A DNA stretch of 64,000 bases from Alphaproteobacteria bacterium. Its GTDB lineage: Bacteria; Pseudomonadota; Alphaproteobacteria; Reyranellales; Reyranellaceae. Below are positions 8,256-16,136 of the stretch, piece by piece. The stretch covers positions 62,001-126,000 of the forward strand of contig JAHBYP010000002.1 in the NCBI GenBank assembly GCA_019635875.1, in the 5' to 3' direction. Under the pieces are notes generated by a model. The model did not search any database and was not told the DNA's origin. It was given only the letters and a program-made list of their open reading frames with translations. Position 1 is the stretch's first letter, and each line of letters opens with the position of its first letter. The position numbers were made by a program, and so were the translations under genes.

Positions 8256-9860
8256 ATGGCCGACAACGAGCGCGTCGATGTCCTGATCATCGGCTCAGGT
8301 GCCTCGGGCGCCGCCGTGGCATGGAGTCTCGCCGAGACGAAGATGCGCATCCTCTGCCTCGAGCAGGGCGACTGGGTGAAGTCGACCGACCTCCCCGCCC
8401 ATGGCCGCGACTGGGAGGCGCGGCGCTTCGGCGATTTCGACATCAGCCCCAACCGGCGGGGGCGTGACACCGACTATCCGGTCAACGACGACAATTCGGT
8501 GATGAAAGTCGCCAACTTCAACGGCGTCGGCGGCGGCACGGTGATCTACACGGCGCACTGGCCGCGCATGCATCCCTCGGACTTCAGGGTGCGCTCGCTC
8601 GACGGCGTGGCCGACGACTGGCCGATCGACTACTGGGCGCTGGAGAAGTTCTACGACGAGAACGACCGCATGATGGGCGTCTCGGGGCTGGCCGGCGATC
8701 CCGGCGTGCCGCCGCGCCATCCGCCGATGCCGCCGCTGCCGTTGGGCCGCACCGCCACGCACTATGCGAAGGCGATGAACCGGCTGCGCTGGCACTGGTG
8801 GCCCTCCGACACCACCATCGCCACGCAGCCCTACGAGGGCCGCGCCCAGTGCATCAACCTCGGCCACTGCACGCCGGGCTGCGCCCAGGGCGCCAAGGCC
8901 AGCACCGACATCACCTACTGGCCGCTGGCGATCCGCTCGGGCGTCGAGCTGCGCACGCGCTGCCGCGTGCGGGAGATCACCACCGACGAGCACGGCATGG
9001 CATCAGGCGCGATCTACTACGATGCCGAGGGCAAGGAGCGCTTCCAGCCGGCCGAGGTCGTGATCCTGGCCTGCAACGGCATCGGCACGCCGCGCCTGCT
9101 GCTGAACTCGGCCTCCACGCGCTTTCCCAACGGGCTCGCCAACTCCAGCGGCCTGGTCGGCCGCAACCTGATGCTGCATCCCTGGCCGATCGTCTCCGGC
9201 TATGTCGCGGACGAGCTCGACGGCGGACGTGCGCCGATCACCTCGCTGTGGAGCAAGCAGTTCTACGAGACTGACGCCAGCCGCGACTTCGTGCGCGGCT
9301 ACACGCTGCAGTTCGGCCGCGGCACCGGCCCGGCGACCGAGGCGATCACCAGCGCTGCCAGCGGCCGCCTGCCCTGGGGACGCGATCATCACCGCGTCTA
9401 TCGCGGCCTGCTGAACCACCGCGTGGCGATCGGCGTGGCCTGCGAGGACCTGCCCGAGGCGCACAACCGCGTCACGCTCGACCCCGTGCTGAAGGACAGC
9501 CACGGCATCCCCGCGCCGCGCATCGACTACACGCTGAGCGACAACACGCGCCGCATGATGGAGCACGGCATCGCGAGCGCGGAGGAGATCCTGACCACCG
9601 CCGGCGCGACGCGGCTTTATGCGTCACGCACGGTGCTGAACAGCCCGGGCCACCTGCTGGGCACGTGCCGCATGGGCGACGACCCCGAGCGCTCGGTGGT
9701 GAATGCGTGGGGGCGGTGCCACGACGTGAAGAACCTGTTCATCGTCGACGGCAGCATCTGGGTCACGGGCGGCGGCGTGAACCCGACATCGACGATCCAG
9801 GCGCTGGCGCTGTACGTGGCGGATCAGATGAAGCAAAGATTGGCGACGTTGTTTGATTGA
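8256..9860 (+). CDS. GMC family FAD-dependent oxidoreductase
   Basis: 534 residues from ATG 8256. An upstream in-frame start at 8136 would translate the repeat and is rejected. The FAD-binding motif GSGASGAAVAWSL lies at about residues 12-24, with ADP-binding EQGDW after it. NGVGGGTVIYTAHWPR, GTPRLLLNSAS and the C-terminal catalytic block (GTCRMGDDP, then NLFIVDGS and GGVNPTSTIQA) are classic GMC features. The cysteine-containing GHCTPGCAQGAK is typical of the gluconate/sorbitol dehydrogenase branch. It should oxidise an alcohol or sugar with electrons passed to a quinone or cytochrome. The substrate is unknown. Confidence 0.88.
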   Translation: MADNERVDVLIIGSGASGAAVAWSLAETKMRILCLEQGDWVKSTDLPAHGRDWEARRFGDFDISPNRRGRDTDYPVNDDNSVMKVANFNGVGGGTVIYTAHWPRMHPSDFRVRSLDGVADDWPIDYWALEKFYDENDRMMGVSGLAGDPGVPPRHPPMPPLPLGRTATHYAKAMNRLRWHWWPSDTTIATQPYEGRAQCINLGHCTPGCAQGAKASTDITYWPLAIRSGVELRTRCRVREITTDEHGMASGAIYYDAEGKERFQPAEVVILACNGIGTPRLLLNSASTRFPNGLANSSGLVGRNLMLHPWPIVSGYVADELDGGRAPITSLWSKQFYETDASRDFVRGYTLQFGRGTGPATEAITSAASGRLPWGRDHHRVYRGLLNHRVAIGVACEDLPEAHNRVTLDPVLKDSHGIPAPRIDYTLSDNTRRMMEHGIASAEEILTTAGATRLYASRTVLNSPGHLLGTCRMGDDPERSVVNAWGRCHDVKNLFIVDGSIWVTGGGVNPTSTIQALALYVADQMKQRLATLFD

Positions 9861-10238
9861 GCATTCTGGCAGCGGCTTAGGGCTTCGCCCTATCGTCACG
9901 CCTGCCGATGCAACCGATCCTCGGAGGCAAGCCCGACATTCACCTTATCATCGTCCTCAATACTCGTGTCTCTCCTCAGGCAGCTTGTAAGCATGGCTAA
10001 GGAAGTGCTTACGCGCTGATGTCACAATGGAGCCGACAGCACGACAAGCAATGGATCGCCGACACTGCGCAACGCGCGTGTCCAAGCGACCACCTACCCC
10101 GCTCAAACCTGCTGTATAGCTATTTTACCCAAGTATAGCCGATCACAGATATAAAAGCCGATAAACTCGAACCATGGATCGAGCCGTCTGCCGGGAGGGA
10201 GTCGGGAACTGATCTGCCATCGGCGATTCTTGGTGTTC
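9861..10238. other. Intergenic region with a terminator-like hairpin, otherwise empty
   Basis: This 378-nt gap follows the GMC gene and faces the end of a convergent membrane-protein gene. TAGGGC-TTC-GCCCTA at 9878-9892 can form a small hairpin 17 nt after the GMC stop. The segment around 10100-10180 is clearly AT-richer than its surroundings and holds two close copies of GTATAGC. I see no gene, tRNA or regulatory box here. Confidence 0.5.
9878..9892 (+). terminator. Small hairpin after the GMC gene, possible terminator
   Basis: A 6-bp stem (TAGGGC/GCCCTA) with a TTC loop, located 17 nt past the stop codon. There is no T-tract after it, so termination is only a possibility. Confidence 0.35.
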
Positions 10239-10661
10239 TCACCGTTCGCCCGCGTACCTCAAGCTCTCATCCCGAACCCCCATCACCCGCGCCGTGACCA
10301 GCGGCGCCAGCGCCAGCACCGCCATCCCCACCAGCATCAGCCCGCCTCGGCGCGGGTCGTAGTCGGCGAAGACCCGCTCGAAGCTGCCGTCGATGAAGGC
10401 GCGGCTGACGGCGGCGTCGAAGGTGAAGGTCAGCGCCGCCCACAGCGCGCCAATGCCCAGCAACCAGCGCGTGGTTTCCACCCGCATCCAGCGAATGCTG
10501 GCGACGGTGATGGCGATCACCAGCAGCGAGCCGACGGCGACGCCGACCTGGTGCGTGACCCGGTCGCCGAACGCCACCTCGAGGAAGAGCTCGCGCAGCA
10601 GGCCGCTCACGGATTCGGCGGCCATGATCATGAGCCAGACGGCGATGGGGCGGAGGTTCAC
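10239..10661 (-). CDS. Small integral membrane protein of unknown function
   Basis: 140 residues starting at GTG 10661 behind GGAGAA. Four hydrophobic segments are visible, roughly residues 5-25, 38-58, 65-88 and 108-128, so it is probably an inner-membrane protein. I do not recognise the family. It is divergent from a 50-residue membrane peptide, and a perfect FNR/FixK box lies 91 nt above its start. That places it next to the oxygen-regulated island, though the box is closer to the divergent gene. Confidence 0.7.
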   Translation of the reverse strand: MNLRPIAVWLMIMAAESVSGLLRELFLEVAFGDRVTHQVGVAVGSLLVIAITVASIRWMRVETTRWLLGIGALWAALTFTFDAAVSRAFIDGSFERVFADYDPRRGGLMLVGMAVLALAPLVTARVMGVRDESLRYAGER

Positions 10662-10752
10662 CGGGATTCTCCCGAACGGCGATGGCGGCAGTCTCGTCCG
10701 CGCGGCGCGCCGCCGCCTTGCGCCGGATCAATCGGCGCAATCCGCCGCAAAA

Positions 10753-10766
10753 TTGATCGACATCAA
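10753..10766 (+). promoter_or_regulatory. FNR/FixK box (TTGATCGACATCAA)
   Basis: This is a perfect match to TTGAT-N4-ATCAA. It ends 56 nt before the ATG of the 50-residue membrane peptide, the distance expected if it is centred near -41.5. It may also serve the divergent membrane protein. The regulators encoded at 26332-27081 and 39239-39928 are the likely binders. Confidence 0.8.
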
Positions 10767-10822
10767 GGCCGGCGCGGCGCGGCGGGCGCATCTTGCGGAC
10801 GTCAACCGAGAGGTTCCGTTCG

Positions 10823-10975
10823 ATGTCCGCTGGAGAGTATGCCTACCTTGCCCTGGTGATCGGCAGCTTCCTCGTCTTCGCCGCCGCGGTGATCTGGCTG
10901 CGCGCCGATTACGTGAAGTTCCGCGATGGCCGCCTGCCGTCCACGGCGCGCCTCCAGGTGCAGATGGCCGAGTAG
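10823..10975 (+). CDS. 50-residue single-span membrane peptide
   Basis: ATG 10823 opens a 50-residue frame (MSAGEYAYLALVIGSFLVFA...). One hydrophobic helix spans about residues 7-27, followed by a basic cytoplasmic tail (RADYVKFRDGR). It resembles in shape the small CcoQ-like or CcoM-like subunits of respiratory oxidases, but I do not recognise a family. A perfect FNR/FixK box lies 56 nt upstream, so it should be induced under low oxygen. It is followed by an inverted repeat and faces the end of the cco operon. Confidence 0.65.
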   Translation: MSAGEYAYLALVIGSFLVFAAAVIWLRADYVKFRDGRLPSTARLQVQMAE

Positions 10976-11040
10976 ACGCAGCCCTCGTCGATCGCGGCGC
11001 ACCACCGTCGGCGACGATGGCGGTGCGCGTTCGCGTTTCT

Positions 11041-11110
11041 CTGTCATTCCGAGCGCAGCGAGGAACCCAGGCTGATTGCCCGGATTCCTCGCTGCGCTCG
11101 GAATGACAGG
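11041..11110. repeat. Inverted repeat, 'TCATTCCGAGCGCAGC' family
   Basis: A 70-bp element with arms of 24 bp (from CTGTCATTCCGAGCGCAGCG) and a centre of about 22 bp. It lies between the convergent membrane-peptide gene and the end of the cco operon and could act as a bidirectional terminator. Confidence 0.85.
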
Positions 11111-11133
11111 GTTTGCGTCGGCGGTAACGAGGG

Positions 11134-11352
11134 CTATGGCCGCATGAAGGCCATCGGTTCGTCGTCGTCGAGGTTCTCGGCGCTGGCGGTGAGCTCGGCG
11201 GCGATGTCGGCGTTGGAGCGGCCGACGCTGCGGAAGGCGCGGATCGCCTCGGCGACCAGCGCGCGGCCCACGACATCGGCGCCGATCGACCTGGCCTGCG
11301 CCTCGGCGAGCGCCGCCTGGGCGTGCTTCGCGGCGATCTGGTAGGCGCTCAT
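11134..11352 (-). CDS. 72-residue protein at the end of the cco operon, unknown function
   Basis: ATG 11352 overlaps the last codons of the upstream membrane-peptide gene by 4 nt, so translation is probably coupled. The product is soluble, rich in alanine and predicted helical, with an acidic end (ENLDDDEPMAFMRP). A segment reading GRSNADIAAELTASAENL resembles the short helical repeats seen in some regulatory adaptors, but I do not recognise a family. Its place as last gene of ccoNOQPGHIS suggests a role with the oxidase or its assembly. This is inference from operon position only. Confidence 0.65.
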   Translation of the reverse strand: MSAYQIAAKHAQAALAEAQARSIGADVVGRALVAEAIRAFRSVGRSNADIAAELTASAENLDDDEPMAFMRP

Positions 11353-11537
11353 CGGCCGGCCTCGCCGCGGTCGAAATGCCGCTTCACCAGGAAGAAGTCG
11401 AAGGCGACGCCGAAGACCACCAGGCCGAAGCCGAAGAAGCCCATCGGGAAGTCGATCGCCCTGGCCCACAGCACCAGGCCGATCAGCGCCATCGCGGTCG
11501 CCAGGATGGCGAAGACCCATTCAGACACGTCGTCCAT
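11349..11537 (-). CDS. 62-residue two-helix membrane protein in the cco operon, unknown function
   Basis: The start is ATG 11537 behind GGAGGG; an earlier ATG at 11549 lies before that site. Two hydrophobic helices (about residues 8-28 and 35-54) are joined by a short loop, and the C-terminus is basic. Its start lies inside the 3' end of ccoS and its end overlaps the next gene, a pattern of translational coupling. I do not recognise the family. It may be an additional small subunit or assembly factor of the cbb3 oxidase. Confidence 0.65.
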   Translation of the reverse strand: MDDVSEWVFAILATAMALIGLVLWARAIDFPMGFFGFGLVVFGVAFDFFLVKRHFDRGEAGR

Positions 11538-11688
11538 TGTTCCCTCCACGCGGTTCGTCGAACAGGATGCGCGCGCTGTCGCCGTCAGGGTCGTCGAACT
11601 GGCCGCTCTGCAGCGACCACAGGAAGGCGCCCAGCCCGAGACAGCCCAGCAGCAGCGCGATCGGCAGCAGCCAGAACAGGATGTCCAT
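11521..11688 (-). CDS. ccoS: Cytochrome cbb3 oxidase maturation protein CcoS
   Basis: A 55-residue protein beginning MDILFWLLPIALLLG. One membrane helix is followed by the conserved CcoS patch GQFDDPDGDSARIL, which I recognise. CcoS is needed for heme and copper insertion into the CcoN subunit. Its ATG overlaps the ccoI stop codon by one base (TGATG), and its own 3' end overlaps the next small gene. Position after ccoI is the usual place for ccoS. Confidence 0.92.
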   Translation of the reverse strand: MDILFWLLPIALLLGCLGLGAFLWSLQSGQFDDPDGDSARILFDEPRGGNNGRRV

Positions 11689-14036
11689 CACGCGCCTCGC
11701 TTCGTCGTCCGCAGGCGAAGCGCGTTGGCGATCACCAGCACGGAGGAGCTCGACATCGCCAGCGCCGCGAGCGGCGGCGTCAGCAGCCCGGCCATCGCGA
11801 CCGGCACGGCGACAGTGTTGTAGAGGATGGCCAGCGCCACATTGCGCTGCATCAAGCGGGCGGCGCCTTTCGCCAGGTCGAGCGTCTCGACCACGGGCAT
11901 CAGCGCCTCGCCCTGGAAGATCGCGTCGGAGGCCGCCGAGGCGACGTCGGCCGCCTCGCCCGGCGACATCGAGGCGCGCGCCGCCGCCAGCGCCGGCGCG
12001 TCGTTGATGCCGTCGCCGACCATCAGCGGCTTGCGGCCGGCGGCGACCAGCTGGGCGATGCGCGCCAGCTTGGCGTCGGGCGACAGGCCGGCCTGCCAGC
12101 GCTCGATGCCGACCGCTTCGGCGATGCGGCGCACCGCCGGCGCGCGATCGCCCGACAGCAGCATCACCTCGAGCCCGCGCGCCTTCAGCGCCGCCACGCA
12201 GGCGGCGGCATCACCGCGCAGCACGTCGTCGAAGGCGAAGCGCACCGGCGCCTCGTTCGGCCGCGCCAGCCACAGTTCCATCGCGTCGGACTCGGCGTCC
12301 TCGGCCACGCCGCAGAAGCGCCGCGAGCCCAGGCGCAGCGCGCCGCACCTCAGGCCCTCGCCCGGATGCTCCTGCGTGCCGGGCAACGGCCTGGCATCAG
12401 GCGCCGCCGCGACCAGCGCGCGCGCCAGCGGATGGCGCGAGGCGACCGCCAGCCGCGCCGCCTGCCGCAGCGCGTCGTCGGACCGCGCCGGATCGTCGAG
12501 CAGCACCGGCTTGCCGCAAGTCAGCGTGCCGGTCTTGTCGAAGACCACGAGGTCGATATCGCCCAGCCGCTCCAGCGCCGTGGGCGAGACAGTGAGCACG
12601 CCCAGCCGCGCCAGCCTGCCGATCGCCACCGTCGCCACCGTCGGCTGCGCCAGCGCCAGTGCGCAGGGGCAGGTGACGATCAGCACCGAGACGGCGGTCA
12701 CCAGCGCCATGCGCGCGCCTTCGTCGCCCAGCAGCCACCAGGCGAGGAAGGTGGCGAGCGCCAGCAGATGGACGACGGGCGTGTAGAGCCGCGCCACGCG
12801 GTCGGCCAGCGCGACGAAGCGCGAGCGCCCCTGCTCCGCCGCCTCGAGCAGCCGCGCGATGCGCGACAACAGGGTGTCCTCGCCCACGGCGGTGACGGCG
12901 AGTCTGAGCGGCGCGCCGACATTCATCGCCCCGCCATGCGCCAGCGCGCCGGGCTCCAGGGTGAGCGGCCGGCTCTCGCCGCTGACGAAGCTGTTGTCGA
13001 TCAGCGCCGGCGCGTCGAGCACGATGCCGTCGGCGGCCAGGCGTTCGCCCGACGCGACGCTCAGCACGTCGCCGGCCTTCAGCTCGGCCGGCGTGACGTG
13101 GCTCAGCGTGCCGTCGGCGCGCTCGATGGTCGCCACCGAGCCGGCCAGGCTGAGCAGATGCGCCGCGGCGGAGCGGGCGCGGCCGCGCGCGCGACGCTCG
13201 GCGTAGCGGCCGATCAGCAGGAAGAACACCAGCATGGTGGCCGATTCGAAATAGGCGTGCGGGCCCGAGCGCATGGTCTCGGCCAGGCTGATGCCCAGGG
13301 TCAGGGCCACGCCGACGACCACCGGCAGATCCATGCTGCCGCGTCCCTGCCGCAACGCCGCCCAGGCCGAGACGACGAAGGGCCGCAGCGCATAGGCCAT
13401 CGCCGGAATGGCGATCGAGGCCGAGACGTAGTGCAGCAGGTCGCGCGTGGCGCCCAGCGCGCCGGACCACACCGAGACGCTGAGCAGCATGATGTTGGCG
13501 GCGGCGAAGCCGGCCACCGCCATGCGCCGCAGCAGATCGCGCTCCTCCTCGTCGCCCAGCCGGCGCGCCGCCTGCGGCGTGAAGGGGGCGACGCGATAGC
13601 CCAGGCCAGCGACCAGATCGGCGAAGCCCGCGCCCAGCGCGGCCGGGCCGCGCCAGCCGATGCGCAGCCGCCGCGTCGTGGCGTTGAGCCGGGCCTCGGT
13701 GACGCGCTGATCGCGCGCCAGCGCATGCTCGATCAGCCACAGGCAAGCGGCGCAGCGCAGCCCGTCGACCGCCAGGTCGAGGCTGCAGGCGCCGTCGGCC
13801 TCGCGCACATAGGGCGTCGGATCGGTGGTCCCGGCCAGCGCCGGCCGCTCGCCGTCCGGCCGCTGTGGACGCAGGGCATAGTACTGGTCCAGTCCGAGCC
13901 GGCCGACGAGATCGTAGGCCGCGGCGCAGCCGGCGCAGCAGAAGCGCTCGCCCGCCGGCGTGCGGCCGCCGCAATGCACGCACAGCGCATCGTCGGTTGC
14001 GCGCGCGGCGCCAGGCAGGTCGAGCGCCAGGCTCAT
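11688..14036 (-). CDS. ccoI: Copper-exporting P1B-type ATPase CcoI (FixI)
   Basis: 782 residues. The N-terminus has a cysteine-rich metal-binding module (CVHCGG at 19-24, CCAGC at 33-37) and then a heavy-metal-associated domain with C95-AAC98. Eight membrane helices follow, with the transport motif TCPCALALAQ. The phosphorylation site DKTGTL and the hinge GDGINDAPAL are intact. CcoI moves copper into the periplasm for assembly of the binuclear centre of the cbb3 oxidase. It sits between ccoH and ccoS with short overlaps on both sides, as in other cco operons. Confidence 0.93.
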   Translation of the reverse strand: MSLALDLPGAARATDDALCVHCGGRTPAGERFCCAGCAAAYDLVGRLGLDQYYALRPQRPDGERPALAGTTDPTPYVREADGACSLDLAVDGLRCAACLWLIEHALARDQRVTEARLNATTRRLRIGWRGPAALGAGFADLVAGLGYRVAPFTPQAARRLGDEEERDLLRRMAVAGFAAANIMLLSVSVWSGALGATRDLLHYVSASIAIPAMAYALRPFVVSAWAALRQGRGSMDLPVVVGVALTLGISLAETMRSGPHAYFESATMLVFFLLIGRYAERRARGRARSAAAHLLSLAGSVATIERADGTLSHVTPAELKAGDVLSVASGERLAADGIVLDAPALIDNSFVSGESRPLTLEPGALAHGGAMNVGAPLRLAVTAVGEDTLLSRIARLLEAAEQGRSRFVALADRVARLYTPVVHLLALATFLAWWLLGDEGARMALVTAVSVLIVTCPCALALAQPTVATVAIGRLARLGVLTVSPTALERLGDIDLVVFDKTGTLTCGKPVLLDDPARSDDALRQAARLAVASRHPLARALVAAAPDARPLPGTQEHPGEGLRCGALRLGSRRFCGVAEDAESDAMELWLARPNEAPVRFAFDDVLRGDAAACVAALKARGLEVMLLSGDRAPAVRRIAEAVGIERWQAGLSPDAKLARIAQLVAAGRKPLMVGDGINDAPALAAARASMSPGEAADVASAASDAIFQGEALMPVVETLDLAKGAARLMQRNVALAILYNTVAVPVAMAGLLTPPLAALAMSSSSVLVIANALRLRTTKRGA

Positions 14037-14647
14037 CGCACGATCACGCGGCGGGTGGCGCGAAAGACGTGGCCGGCCGGATCGCGCGCCGTCACCGTGA
14101 CATCCCAGGCGCCGCGCGCCTCCGGTGCGAAGCTGCCGGCGAACTGCGTCGCGCCCGCAGGCGCAAGCGGCAGCGCCACGGTCGCCAGCCGTCCGACCGG
14201 CCGGTCGGCAATGGCATCGACCTTAAGGCCTTCGATCGCCCGGCCCCGCGCATCGGCGAAGCGCACCACGATGCGGCCGGCGCCGACGTCGTGGCGCACG
14301 TCGAGCGTCCAGCCCAGCGCGTCCTGCGCCTCCGTGCGCGCGATCTCCGCGCCATAGCCGCGGCCACGCTCGTAGGAATTCTTCACCACGAGGCCGGGGA
14401 AGGTGCGCAGCGCGAAGAGCAGCAGCACCATATTGACCACGATCACCAGCCCCAGCCCCATCGGAAACAGCCAGGGGATGATCGAGCGCTTCCTACCCTC
14501 CCCCGGAGTGGGAAGGTGACGCGAAGCGCCGGATGGGGGATGTCGAAGACGGTCGCCAATGTCGTTGAGGCATCCCCCATCCGTCACGCCTTCGGCGTGC
14601 CACCTTCCCCCTCCGGGGGAAGGTATGCGCGAACTGGCAACGTTCAT
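14033..14647 (-). CDS. ccoH: Cbb3 oxidase assembly protein CcoH (FixH) with a repeat in its N-terminus
   Basis: 204 residues from ATG 14647, with GAGGAG just upstream. Residues about 8-51 are encoded by a palindromic repeat (14494-14625) read straight through. The normal FixH start follows: RKRSIIPW, then a membrane helix at about 57-80. The periplasmic domain carries the family pattern KNSYERGRGY near 88-97. No ATG, GTG or TTG with a good site exists between the repeat and the helix, so the repeat is probably translated as an added cytoplasmic tail. FixH is needed for cbb3 assembly. It overlaps ccoI by 4 nt and follows ccoG by 10 nt. Confidence 0.88.
   Translation of the reverse strand: MNVASSRIPSPGGGRWHAEGVTDGGCLNDIGDRLRHPPSGASRHLPTPGEGRKRSIIPWLFPMGLGLVIVVNMVLLLFALRTFPGLVVKNSYERGRGYGAEIARTEAQDALGWTLDVRHDVGAGRIVVRFADARGRAIEGLKVDAIADRPVGRLATVALPLAPAGATQFAGSFAPEARGAWDVTVTARDPAGHVFRATRRVIVR
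14494..14625. repeat. Inverted repeat inside the ccoH coding region
   Basis: 132 bp, equal to 44 codons, with arms of the same type as 8112-8239 (CACCTTCCCCCTCCGGGGGA on one side, CTCCCCCGGAGTGGGAAGG on the other, and CATCCCCCATCC against GGATGGGGGATG). Boundaries are approximate. It is a member of a family otherwise found between genes. Confidence 0.85.
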
Positions 14648-14657
14648 CACCTGCTCC

Positions 14658-16127
14658 TCAGCGCGCCGGGCCGATGAAGACGGTGTCGCGGCGCGCCACG
14701 AGCCGGCCCTGGGCGTCGAGCACGCGGAAGGTCACGCCGCGGCTGGCCGGGCCGGACGCCGCGCGCGGCGCCTTGAGGAACAGCGGCACGGTCTCGACCG
14801 AGTCGGGCTTCGCCTGCACCGTGAGCGCGCCGTTCTGCGCCTCGCCCTGGGCCGGCCGCAGCACCAGCCCGGCGAAGCCCGTGGCCTCGATGCGGAAGCT
14901 CGCCGCCCGGCGCTCCTTGTTGAGGATCTTCACGGTGTAGCCGTTGCGCACCGAGCCGTCGGCCAACAGCACGAATTGCGGCATGCGATCGCGCAGCACG
15001 TTGACCTCGACGGTCGTGCGCAGCGCCAGCGCCACGACCATGACCGTCGCGACGACCGCCAGCAGCGCGGCGTAGAGGATGGTCCGCGGGCGCACGAAGC
15101 GGTAGCGGCCCGGCCTGCCCTGAGCGCGCTCGGCCTCGTAGGCGACGCTGGTCCAGGCGATCAGGTTGGGCGCGCGATCGACCTTGCCCATGATCTCGTT
15201 GCAGGCGTCGATGCACAGGCCGCAGCCAATGCACTGGATCTGCAGGCCGTCGCGGATGTCGATGCCGGTGGGACAGACGTAGACGCAGGCCTTGCAGTCG
15301 ATGCAGTCGCCAGTGCCGGGCGCCGGCGCGACACCCTTGCGGATCGGCCCGCGCTGCTCGCCGCGCCAGGCGCGATAGGTCACGGCGGCGCTGTGCTCGT
15401 CGAGCATCGCCGCCTGGAAGCGCGGCCATGGGCACATGTAGGTGCAGACCTGCTCGCGCGCCCAGCCGGCCAGCACATAGGTCGTGGCGGTGAACAGGCC
15501 GACGAAGAAATAGACGCCCGTCGTCGATTCGCCGCGGAAGAATTCGCGCACCACGGTGGGCGCGTCGTCGAAGTACAGCACCCAGGCGCCGCCGGTGGCG
15601 GCGGCGATCAGCAGCCAGGCCGCGTGCGTGGCGCCCTTCAGCGCGATCTTGCGCACGCCCCACGACGCCTTGTCGAGACGGATGCGCGCGCTGCGGTCGC
15701 CCTGGATCCAGCGCTCGACCAGCATGAAGAGGTCGGTCCACACCGTCTGCGGGCAGGCGTAGCCGCACCAGACGCGCCCGAACAGGCTGGTGACGAAGAA
15801 CAGCCCGACCGCGGCCAGCACCAGCAGGCCGGTGATGTAGTAGACCTCCTGCGGCCAGATCTCGATGTCGAAGAAGTAGGCGCGCGGCCCCGACATGTCG
15901 ATCAGCAGCGCCTGGTCGGGCGCACCGGGCCCGCGATCCCAGCGCAGCCAGGCGCCGCCGTAGTAGACGCTGAGGCAGGCGACCAGGATCGCCCACTTCA
16001 CGCGCCGCCACGTGCCGCTGATGCGCTTGGGATAGACCTTCACCCTGTCGGCGTAAAGCGGGCCGGGCGCCGACTGGTTGGTCGGCGCGGCCTCGCGTTC
16101 GCGGGACGACAGGCTCTTCATGGCCAC
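14658..16127 (-). CDS. ccoG: Cytochrome cbb3 oxidase accessory protein CcoG (FixG)
   Basis: 489 residues. A cytoplasmic start is followed by several membrane helices, a membrane-embedded CGYACP motif at 121-126 and a second CTYMCP at about 228-233. Two [4Fe-4S] clusters are predicted from C275/C278/C281/C285 and C299/C302/C305/C309. A C-terminal periplasmic Ig-like domain fills residues about 370-489. CcoG reduces Cu(II) for delivery to the oxidase. The gene lies 9 nt after ccoP and 10 nt before ccoH, as in the standard fixGHIS order. Confidence 0.94.
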   Translation of the reverse strand: MAMKSLSSREREAAPTNQSAPGPLYADRVKVYPKRISGTWRRVKWAILVACLSVYYGGAWLRWDRGPGAPDQALLIDMSGPRAYFFDIEIWPQEVYYITGLLVLAAVGLFFVTSLFGRVWCGYACPQTVWTDLFMLVERWIQGDRSARIRLDKASWGVRKIALKGATHAAWLLIAAATGGAWVLYFDDAPTVVREFFRGESTTGVYFFVGLFTATTYVLAGWAREQVCTYMCPWPRFQAAMLDEHSAAVTYRAWRGEQRGPIRKGVAPAPGTGDCIDCKACVYVCPTGIDIRDGLQIQCIGCGLCIDACNEIMGKVDRAPNLIAWTSVAYEAERAQGRPGRYRFVRPRTILYAALLAVVATVMVVALALRTTVEVNVLRDRMPQFVLLADGSVRNGYTVKILNKERRAASFRIEATGFAGLVLRPAQGEAQNGALTVQAKPDSVETVPLFLKAPRAASGPASRGVTFRVLDAQGRLVARRDTVFIGPAR

Positions 16128-16136
16128 GGCCCCGGC

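Noticed and set aside
11376..14357. A 993-codon open frame on the plus strand opposite ccoI and ccoH
   Set aside because: It is a by-product of high GC content opposite real cco genes; the translation is low-complexity and matches no family.
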